From positions 74,558 through 110,415 of the forward strand of contig LCDG01000001.1 in NCBI GenBank assembly GCA_000998425.1: DNA of 35,858 nucleotides, read 5' to 3'. Position 1 is the stretch's first letter. Every line of letters starts with the position of its first letter. Under the pieces are notes generated by a model. It worked only from the letters and a program-made list of their open reading frames with translations, was not told the DNA's origin and searched no databases. This document shows positions 8,775 to 16,230 of this stretch, piece after piece. The stretch comes from Candidatus Nomurabacteria bacterium GW2011_GWC2_42_20 (GTDB lineage Bacteria > Patescibacteriota > Minisyncoccia > Phycocordibacterales > UBA1550). The translations under genes were made by a program, and so were the position numbers.

Positions 8775-8856
8775 GCCGGGGTGGCGAAATTGGTAGACGC
8801 ACTTGCCTTAGGAGCAAGCGGGGCGACCCATGGAGGTTCAAGTCCTCTCCCCGGCA
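8775..8856 (+). tRNA. tRNA-Leu(TAG)
   Basis: gccgggg...ccccggc+a; anticodon loop cttagga; long variable arm. Confidence 0.93.
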
Positions 8857-9001
8857 CAATATAAATAAAGACGCCCCTAGTGGGTGTTTTTATTTATATC
8901 TGTGACGGCTTCTGGAGGACTTGAACCGTAGGCTCACCATTTTAAAGGAGCATAGCGACTATTAAAATGGATAGTTTCGACCGTAGGGAGAGGCAAGTCC
9001 T
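8857..9001 (+). repeat. tRNA-Leu(TAG)-associated Direct-Inverted-Direct element, right copy degenerate
   Basis: Inverted T-arm ggaggacttgaacc (8914-8927), same 34-nt core (8937-8970), caagtcct (8994-9001) copy of 8839-8846. Confidence 0.75.
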
Positions 9002-9041
9002 GAATTAGCAAATTCATGCCATGGGCACTCCACAGCACAAT

Positions 9042-9083
9042 AAACAAAAGAACCAAGAACATATGTTCTTGGTTCTTTTGTTT
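9042..9083. terminator. 42-nt perfect palindrome, probable bidirectional terminator
   Basis: aaacaaaagaaccaagaacatatgttcttggttcttttgttt equals its own reverse complement. Confidence 0.8.
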
Positions 9084-9111
9084 GCAAGCTGTTACAATAT
9101 CATTGAAATAT

Positions 9112-10635
9112 ATGAATAAATTTTTCAAACAAAATTTACTACTCATATCTGTGTTTATAACTGGTGCCTGTGTTTTGATTATTGAGGTTGTTGCCGTTAG
9201 GGTGCTATCCCCACATTATGGAAACACTATTTTTACAGTATCTAGTGTAATAAGCGTGGTCCTCGCAGCGTTGAGTATTGGATATTATGTCGGGGGCATG
9301 TTCGCCGACCGCCATCCATCAATGAGGTGGTTCTTTGGGATAATTCTTGTGAGTGGCATTCTTTTACTAACGGTGCATCTTTTAGGGAGGGTGATACTTC
9401 CTATTATGAGCATCAATCTTTCTATAACAATGGGACCTCTGCTTTCTTCCGCTGTACTCTTTTTTCTACCAGCATTATTGTTGGGGACACTGTCTCCATA
9501 TGCGATAAAATTACAAAGTGTTCAGTTCCCAGACCAAGGAGTCGGTGACGTTTCTGGAAAAATCTTTTTTTGGTCAACTCTCGGCAGTATTCTCGGGAGC
9601 CTTCTTTCTGGGTTTGTTCTTATCCCGCATTTTGGCATTGACTATATTTTTATAGCAACAGGTACGACTTTGTTTATTCTCGGATTTGTTCCATTATTAA
9701 TATTTGGACTTGAGAAAAAGCAGCTTTTCAGATCATTATTAATAATTAGCCTCCTTGTTTTTATAGCAATATCCACAGTTCAACAAAAAGTAGATGCTTC
9801 TGTATACAGCAAGGATGGTATTTACGAAAAAATTACCATTTACGACGGTGCATTTAATGAAAGGCCGACAAGATTTTTTCAACAAGACAAAAGTCCGTCT
9901 GCGGCAATGTTCATAGACTCTAATAATCCTACTGATATGGTTTATGAATACACAAGATACTATTCTGTGTATAAACTTTTTAAGCTAGATGTACAAAACG
10001 CCCTCGTCATAGGGGCTGGCGCGTACTCTATCCCCAAAGCGCTTCTTGAGGATCTGCCAAATGCTACCGTAGATGTTTCTGATATAGAACCGTCCTTGTT
10101 TATTTTATCGAAAGGGTATTTTGGATTAGAAGAAAACCAACGATTACATAATCATATAAAAGACGGCCGTCGTTTTCTGAGGGATTCTGATAAAAAATAT
10201 GACCTAATATTTAGTGATGTGTACCACTCACTTTTTTCAATTCCAGTCCATTTCACAACACAGGAATTTTTTACAATCGCAAAGAAGAAGCTTAGCGCAG
10301 ACGGAGTTTTCATTGCAAATGTGGTGGGGGACTTGTCTATGCAACAACCATCTTTTCTTATGGCAGAAATAAGAACATTTCAAAGTGTATTTCCCAATAG
10401 TTATTTTTTCGCTGTTGATGCCACGCAAAAAACAGGTTTACAAAATATTATTTTTGTAGGTTATAACGGTAATAAGAAAATTGATCTATATTCGGATCAA
10501 TTACTCAGTCCGTTCACCGATAAATTGATAAGGATAAAAGAGTTTGATTTATCGCAGTCTCCGCTTCTGACAGATAATTATGCACCAGTTGAGTATTTGT
10601 CTGCAAAATTTCTTCAGCAGGCGCTGGGTAAATAG
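9112..10635 (+). CDS. membrane-anchored spermidine synthase-like protein
   Basis: N-terminal multi-TM, then ALVIGAGAYSIPKALLEDLPNATVDVSDIEP...YDLIFSDVYHSLFSIPVHFTTQEFF. Confidence 0.8.
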   Translation: MNKFFKQNLLLISVFITGACVLIIEVVAVRVLSPHYGNTIFTVSSVISVVLAALSIGYYVGGMFADRHPSMRWFFGIILVSGILLLTVHLLGRVILPIMSINLSITMGPLLSSAVLFFLPALLLGTLSPYAIKLQSVQFPDQGVGDVSGKIFFWSTLGSILGSLLSGFVLIPHFGIDYIFIATGTTLFILGFVPLLIFGLEKKQLFRSLLIISLLVFIAISTVQQKVDASVYSKDGIYEKITIYDGAFNERPTRFFQQDKSPSAAMFIDSNNPTDMVYEYTRYYSVYKLFKLDVQNALVIGAGAYSIPKALLEDLPNATVDVSDIEPSLFILSKGYFGLEENQRLHNHIKDGRRFLRDSDKKYDLIFSDVYHSLFSIPVHFTTQEFFTIAKKKLSADGVFIANVVGDLSMQQPSFLMAEIRTFQSVFPNSYFFAVDATQKTGLQNIIFVGYNGNKKIDLYSDQLLSPFTDKLIRIKEFDLSQSPLLTDNYAPVEYLSAKFLQQALGK

Positions 10636-10647
10636 TGCTTCCATGGG

Positions 10648-10805
10648 ATAGTGTCCGGGATGGGACTCGCCTCTCCTTGCAGTCGAGACCATCCATTTTA
10701 ATAGTCGCTTTGCTCCTTTAAAATGGTGGGCCTTCGGTTCGAGCTCCACACTGATAACATCAAATAATAAAAAAGACAGGGACGTACCCTGCTTTTTTAT
10801 TATAG
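10648..10805 (-). repeat. tRNA-Leu(TAA)-associated Direct-Inverted-Direct element
   Basis: 22-nt atagtgtccgggatgggactcg at 10648-10669 and 10802-10823; core 10693-10726; inverted T-arm 10731-10751. Confidence 0.8.
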
Positions 10806-10886
10806 TGTCCGGGATGGGACTCGAACCCATAAGCCTTACGGCGGGAAATTTTAAGTCTCCTGTGTATACCATTCCACCACCCGGAC
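10806..10886 (-). tRNA. tRNA-Leu(TAA)
   Basis: Reverse complement gtccggg...cccggac+a; loop cttaaaa. Confidence 0.92.
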
Positions 10887-10904
10887 ATATTTAATTGTTT
10901 CTTG

Positions 10905-10976
10905 AGGCGTGGGCGAGAATCGAACTCGCGTGTAGAGGTTTTGCAAACCACTGCCTTACCACTTGGCTACCACGCC
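10905..10976 (-). tRNA. tRNA-Cys(GCA)
   Basis: Reverse complement ggcgtgg...ccacgcc+t; loop tttgcaa; U discriminator. Confidence 0.9.
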
Positions 10977-11067
10977 TTTTATTCAATTGTTAGTAATTAG
11001 ACACTAGTCAATATGGAAGCTCGCTCTCGCTACGCTATTGACTAATGGTTAACACCTATGGTCTATA

Positions 11068-11394
11068 CTATCCTTGTTGACCCAACTCGTCAATTCTTTG
11101 GCGATTGCGCTCGCCCTCATCTATCTTTACCTCAAGTACAGGAAGGTTTTTTAAGTGCGCATGATTCTTGATGTATTCACGGAGTTCAGTGCGCTTCCTC
11201 CTCGCAAAGTCTAGTGCCTTTTCCTCCTCACTTGTAGGGAAGCAGGTGAAATAAATTGTTCCACGTTTGAAATCAGGTGAGATTGTCGCATCTGTTACTG
11301 TGATTAGTGAGTTTTTCCCAGCTTCACGAGTGAAAAAATCTGCGGCTATTGAGCGCAGGAACGCGCGCATCTTATCTTGTCTTGGAGTTGTCAT
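11068..11394 (-). CDS. rbfA: ribosome-binding factor A
   Basis: RbfA-like fold: ITVTDATISPDFKRGTIYFTCFP; located directly after infB. Confidence 0.8.
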   Translation of the reverse strand: MTTPRQDKMRAFLRSIAADFFTREAGKNSLITVTDATISPDFKRGTIYFTCFPTSEEEKALDFARRKRTELREYIKNHAHLKNLPVLEVKIDEGERNRQRIDELGQQG

Positions 11395-11407
11395 AATAGA
11401 TGTTTGA

Positions 11408-12943
11408 TTATTTGGCATTCATAACAAATGCTTCAAGTATGTCTCCCGCGGCAATCTCTATTTTTGCCTCAACCATCATTCCGCACTCGTTGCCTTCCTC
11501 GACCTTCTTCGAGGCAAGTTTTTGTTGCTGTAGGCCCTCAATTTTCCCGCGACCAATTTCTACATCGCGACGCATAATTTTTACTTGCGCGTCAACTTCT
11601 AGGAATCCTGTAGTAACTTTTCCACCAATAACCTGCTTATGCTTTGCTATGCTAAATGTCTTAAGAACTTTTGCGGTTCCAACAACTTCTTCCCCCATAA
11701 TCCTTGGTGTACGATGGTCAAGCTCCTCGTTCAACCATTCAGAAAGTTTATAAATAATATCAAACGTTTTGATTGTTATCCCAAATCTTTCAGCAATATC
11801 TTGCGCGCCACGCTCAACTTTTGTATGGAAGCCGATGATAATAGCGCTATCTGACCCTGAAGCGAGTTTTGCATCGTTTTCTCCAATTGCCCCAACTCCT
11901 TTTGCAATTATTTTTATAAGTACATGCTCGCGCTCTATTTTGCCGATTTCTTTCTCTATTGCTTCGAGAGTTCCTGCAACATCTGATTTAAGCACGATTG
12001 GAACGACAAGAGCATCATCTGATATGGGGGCAGTACGAACTGCTTTTATTGTTGGTGATTTGATTCGTGCTTCTCTAAGTTCAAGCTGTGCCTTTTCAGC
12101 GTCTTTTTTATTTTTATACACACGAAATGTGCTTCCTACTGCTGGGATACTGTCAAATCCAGTAATTAGAATAGGGGATGAAAATGTGGCTTCCGGCACC
12201 TGCTTACCAAGAAAGTTTTCGATTGCGCGAACAGGTGACATGCTTTCCTCCGCAAGGATGAACATCCCCTTTTTTAAGGTGCCGTTAGTAATGATGAGCG
12301 TCGCTGATGTTCCACGCTTTGTATCAATGTTTGATTCTACAACGATACCCTCTGCCGGAAGTGAGGTGTCACCAGTAAGATTTTCCATTTCCGCAACGAG
12401 AAGCATCATGTCTAGCAAATCTGAAACACCGGTGCCAACCTTTGCTGAGATGGGAACAAACGGCACATCGCCACCAAACCCCTCGAGATAAATTTCATTT
12501 TCTGCGAGATTTTGTTTTGTGCGCTCAATGTTTGCGTTTGGTTTGTCGATTTTATTTATAGCGACTATATACGGGATGCCAGCTTCTTTTATAGACTTCA
12601 TTGCTTCCTTTGTTTGTTCTTTTACTCCGTCTTCTGCGGATACGACAAGGATAGCGATATCGGCGACACTTGCGCCACGAGCGCGCATTTTTGAAAAGGC
12701 CTCGTGCCCAGGCGTATCGAGGAAAGTGATACGGTTGCTTGCAAGCCCGTCTTTGCGTGTTTCTGCAGGTTGATGCTCTACTTCATATGCAGAAAGGTGC
12801 TGGGTGATGCCACCAGCTTCACCCTCGACAATATTTGATTTGCGAATGTAATCAAGGAGACTCGACTTACCATGGTCAATGTGTCCCATGATAACAACGA
12901 TGGGTGGGCGTGGGACAATGTTCGGAGAGTTTTGTTTTGTCAT
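11408..12943 (-). CDS. infB: translation initiation factor IF-2 (short form, N-terminal extension absent)
   Basis: GHIDHGKSSLLD, GEAGGITQHL, DTPGHEAF, NKIDKP motifs and C-terminal IF-2 domains. Confidence 0.95.
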   Translation of the reverse strand: MTKQNSPNIVPRPPIVVIMGHIDHGKSSLLDYIRKSNIVEGEAGGITQHLSAYEVEHQPAETRKDGLASNRITFLDTPGHEAFSKMRARGASVADIAILVVSAEDGVKEQTKEAMKSIKEAGIPYIVAINKIDKPNANIERTKQNLAENEIYLEGFGGDVPFVPISAKVGTGVSDLLDMMLLVAEMENLTGDTSLPAEGIVVESNIDTKRGTSATLIITNGTLKKGMFILAEESMSPVRAIENFLGKQVPEATFSSPILITGFDSIPAVGSTFRVYKNKKDAEKAQLELREARIKSPTIKAVRTAPISDDALVVPIVLKSDVAGTLEAIEKEIGKIEREHVLIKIIAKGVGAIGENDAKLASGSDSAIIIGFHTKVERGAQDIAERFGITIKTFDIIYKLSEWLNEELDHRTPRIMGEEVVGTAKVLKTFSIAKHKQVIGGKVTTGFLEVDAQVKIMRRDVEIGRGKIEGLQQQKLASKKVEEGNECGMMVEAKIEIAAGDILEAFVMNAK

Positions 12944-12976
12944 AGAGGTTTATAATATTTAATTTCGAGCAGATAT

Positions 12977-13438
12977 TTATCTTATAGCTTGCTTGACTGC
13001 ACCCTGCTCCTCTTCTGTCATTTCGAACTCAGAAGCGAAGTTTTTGATTGGTTTTGCAAAAATACTCATGCGATCGCGCGCGAACAGGCTTGAGATAACA
13101 GCTCCGTCGCCATTTTCAGAAAGAAGAGCAATGGCAAAACTTTGATTACCACCTTCTCCAGTGCCCTTGAATGCGTTAAATCTGATAGTTTCGACACCCT
13201 GAATGCTTCGCTTGATACGCTTGTCTGCTTCAGCCAGGTAACTTATTGTGTCTGCTTGAAATTTTTCAAGGGCGTGAATGTTTTCACCAAGCTCACAAAT
13301 AGTTCCTTCAAGGCTTTTTGCGTCCTTACCCACTAAAAATTTTTTTAGACGACGCTCAAGCATAAAAACCCATAGCCCCAAAGCCACCGTAGTAGTAGTC
13401 AACGCGATAATGAGGATTTGGGTATCTAGCTGGGTCAT
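12977..13438 (-). CDS. DUF4446-like membrane-anchored protein
   Basis: N-terminal TM, then ETIRFNAFKGTGEGGNQSFAIALLSENGDGAVISSLFARDRMSIFAKPI. Confidence 0.7.
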   Translation of the reverse strand: MTQLDTQILIIALTTTTVALGLWVFMLERRLKKFLVGKDAKSLEGTICELGENIHALEKFQADTISYLAEADKRIKRSIQGVETIRFNAFKGTGEGGNQSFAIALLSENGDGAVISSLFARDRMSIFAKPIKNFASEFEMTEEEQGAVKQAIR

Positions 13439-13508
13439 ACAAGTTGAAAGAGTACCATATTTTTGAGGTTTTTGCAAAAAAAGAACTTGCGGGCTATGAT
13501 TGGCGAAT

Positions 13509-14702
13509 ATGAAGAGAATTTACTTAGACAATGCAGCCGCGACGCCTATAGGAGCGAAATCCTTGAGCACGATGGTAGCAACTACAAAAAAGTTTCCTGG
13601 AAACCCTAGTGGGATTCATAAGGAGGGGAGAGATGCGCGCGCCTTCTTGGAGCGCTCGCGCGGGCAGGTTGCTGGAGTGTTGTTTGCTCGCCCAGATGAA
13701 ATTGTATTTACAAGTGGCGCGACAGAGGCCAACAACATGGCAGTAATTGGTGTGGTGCATTCTGCGCGCACGCGCGGTATCATGAATCCTCATGTTATTG
13801 TTTCGGCAATCGAGCACCCCTCGGTTCTTGAAGCCGCACTCTATCTCAAAAGTAGTGGGGTACGTGTGGATTATCTCCCTGTCGACAGTCGTGGGCTCGT
13901 TAATACAAAGGAAATTCGCAAGCTCATCACACCTGAGACCGTGCTTGTGTCGGTGATGTACGCGAACAATGAGATTGGAACGATTGAGCCCATTATTGAC
14001 ATCGCAAAAGAAGTCCGTCATGCGCGCAAAGTGAATGGGTCAGTGTATCCATACTTCCATACAGACGCAGCACAGGCAGGGAATTATTTAGATATGAACG
14101 TTCTTAAGCTCGGAGTAGACTTAATGACGCTTTCGTCTGGGAAAACATATGGCCCGCGTGGAATAGGCGCATTATTTGTAAAACGTATGGTGGAGATGTG
14201 TCCGCTTATGCACGGAGGTGGTCATGAAGGTAATCGTCGACCAGGAACAGAGCCAGTGGCGCTTGCAGTAGGATTTTCAGTTGCGTTAAAAGAATCGCAA
14301 AGCATAAGAGAAAAAGAATCAAGCCGATTACAGAAACTTCGTGACACACTCGCGACGAAAATTTTAAAGAAAGTTTCAGGTGCTTCTGTGAATGGAAGCT
14401 TAGAACATGGCTTGCCAAATATTCTTAATATTTCATTTGATGGAGTTGAAAGTGAGGCACTCGTGCTTTATCTTGACGCTGCTGGAATCGCAGTGTCTGG
14501 CAAAAGCGCTTGCCGTAGCTCAACTAGCGGGCCGTCTCATGTTATACTTGCTGTAGGAGAATCTGCAGATATGCAGGTTGGTTCAATCCGTTTTTCGCTC
14601 GGTAGTGACACAAAGAGTGAAGATATTGCGCGTGTAGCGAACGAAGTGTCTCGTATTGTGCCGTTACTTCGCGAAGCGCAAGCGCAGAGCGATCAGGTTT
14701 AA
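13509..14702 (+). CDS. cysteine desulfurase (NifS/IscS family)
   Basis: IYLDNAAATP, TSGATEANN, HTDAAQAGNYLDM, SSGKTYGPRGIGAL, SACRSS. Confidence 0.93.
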   Translation: MKRIYLDNAAATPIGAKSLSTMVATTKKFPGNPSGIHKEGRDARAFLERSRGQVAGVLFARPDEIVFTSGATEANNMAVIGVVHSARTRGIMNPHVIVSAIEHPSVLEAALYLKSSGVRVDYLPVDSRGLVNTKEIRKLITPETVLVSVMYANNEIGTIEPIIDIAKEVRHARKVNGSVYPYFHTDAAQAGNYLDMNVLKLGVDLMTLSSGKTYGPRGIGALFVKRMVEMCPLMHGGGHEGNRRPGTEPVALAVGFSVALKESQSIREKESSRLQKLRDTLATKILKKVSGASVNGSLEHGLPNILNISFDGVESEALVLYLDAAGIAVSGKSACRSSTSGPSHVILAVGESADMQVGSIRFSLGSDTKSEDIARVANEVSRIVPLLREAQAQSDQV

Positions 14703-14718
14703 CTTTAAATTAATTATT

Positions 14719-15291
14719 ATGTACGAAGCAAAAAATTTTGAACGACTACTGGGAACAGAAGGTTTTTCTGATGTAATTTTACGTAATCATTTTACCCTTT
14801 ACGAAGGGTATGTTTCTAATATAAATAAAATTTCCGATTTACTAAAGTCGATTGAATTAGGAACGCCAGCATACAATGAACTCAAGCGTCGCTTTGGGTG
14901 GGAGTGGAGTGGAATGCGTTTGCATGAATTATATTTTGGGAACATGGTTATAGGGGGAGGCACAATTGACAATAAGTCGCAATTCGTAAAAAGGATTGTA
15001 GAAGACTTTGGATCTTTTGAGAAATGGGAAAAAGATTTTAAGGCAACCGGCGCGATGCGCGGAATCGGCTGGGTGGTACTGGCGCAGGATCTCGAAAATG
15101 GCCAGCTTTTTAATACGTGGGTAAATGAACATGATGGAGGACATTTAGCAGGAGCTAAAATCATTTTAGTGATGGATGTATTTGAGCACGCGTTTGTACT
15201 AGACTATGGTATTAAACGTGCAGATTATATTTCGTCGTTTTGGAATATCATTGATTGGAATGTGGTAGAGGATCGATTTGCTGGTAACTAG
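14719..15291 (+). CDS. superoxide dismutase, Fe/Mn family
   Basis: LRNHFTLYEGYV, MRLHELYF, VMDVFEHAFVLDYGIKRADYISSFWNIIDW. Confidence 0.88.
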   Translation: MYEAKNFERLLGTEGFSDVILRNHFTLYEGYVSNINKISDLLKSIELGTPAYNELKRRFGWEWSGMRLHELYFGNMVIGGGTIDNKSQFVKRIVEDFGSFEKWEKDFKATGAMRGIGWVVLAQDLENGQLFNTWVNEHDGGHLAGAKIILVMDVFEHAFVLDYGIKRADYISSFWNIIDWNVVEDRFAGN

Positions 15292-15314
15292 CGACTACTG
15301 TATGATGTAGAAAT

Positions 15315-16148
15315 ATGGAGCACCTCACAAAAGCACAAATTGTACTTCTCGCACTCTTCACCAGTTTTGTAGCATCAATGGCAACTGGTATCGTTGTGGT
15401 TACGCTTATGGGGCAAGCCCCAGATCCTGTCACACAGTCAATAACCAATGTCGTTGAGCGTACTATTGAAAAAATAACTCCAACAATTGTTGAAAAACCA
15501 GGAAAGACTGTCGTTGTTAAAGATGAAGATCTAATGGTATCAGCGATTGAGAAAAATTTGAAAAGCGTAGTTTCGTTTAGGGTGGTTGGTCAGGATGGTG
15601 ACCTGCGCCTAGCAGGAGTTGGTACTATAGTGTCTGCTGATGGACTTGTGGTAACAGCAAAAGGTAATTTTGGTGTTGGTGTGCTAACTACAACTATAAA
15701 TGGTATTCAATACGCATTGCAGGTGCTGTCGGATGAAAGAAACAATACACTTGGTTTAGGTCGCCTTACTCCTGTTTCTGCAACAAGCACACCGGTATTT
15801 ACCTCTGTTACACTTGGTAATCCTGATATTTTGAAACTTGGACAAACAGCTATTGTTATAGGCGGTCGTGATGGCAAAACAATCTCAACTGGCCTTGTTG
15901 CAAGTATCGACACGAGGACTGTTGTCGATAAAGATACAAAAGTTGAAACAACAGTTTTAGACAACATAGGTGTTTCTATGAGATTTGCAGGATCATCAAA
16001 CGGAGCCCCAATTATTACACTAAGTGGCGACGTTGTTGGGTTTTTGAACATTGATGAAAATACTGGATCTCAAATAGGAGTCTCAGCAACAGAAGCTAAG
16101 AAAATTATTGATGAGGCTAAGAAGTCAGAAGTCACGAATAAAATATAG
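15315..16148 (+). CDS. HtrA/trypsin-like fold membrane-anchored protein, probably proteolytically inactive
   Basis: GVGTIVSADGLVVTAKGNF aligns with HtrA GxGVI..dGlilTN.HVv without His; catalytic-Ser region reads AGSSNGAPIITLSGDVVGF. Confidence 0.65.
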   Translation: MEHLTKAQIVLLALFTSFVASMATGIVVVTLMGQAPDPVTQSITNVVERTIEKITPTIVEKPGKTVVVKDEDLMVSAIEKNLKSVVSFRVVGQDGDLRLAGVGTIVSADGLVVTAKGNFGVGVLTTTINGIQYALQVLSDERNNTLGLGRLTPVSATSTPVFTSVTLGNPDILKLGQTAIVIGGRDGKTISTGLVASIDTRTVVDKDTKVETTVLDNIGVSMRFAGSSNGAPIITLSGDVVGFLNIDENTGSQIGVSATEAKKIIDEAKKSEVTNKI

Positions 16149-16230
16149 CTAGAAACCAAATAGTATAATACATATTTGACAACATAGAACCACTATTGTA
16201 CATTACGCTTAATATTCATTTAAAATATTT

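Noticed and set aside
8723-8905. 60-aa ORF MVSTARRGESYWAHCVECRGGEIGRRTCLRSKRGD...
   Set aside because: Runs through the tRNA element and tRNA-Leu(TAG); a typical spurious tRNA-overlapping ORF.
10549-10951. Reverse ORFs such as MVSTARRGESHPGHYP... and WWNGIHRRLKISRRKAYGFESHPGHYN
   Set aside because: Translations of tRNA-Leu(TAA)/Cys and the associated element, not proteins.
11769-12491. 240-aa plus-strand ORF
   Set aside because: Entirely antisense to infB, Ser/Ala-rich low-complexity translation.
13524-14021. 165-aa minus-strand ORF
   Set aside because: Antisense to the cysteine desulfurase gene, no recognisable domain.
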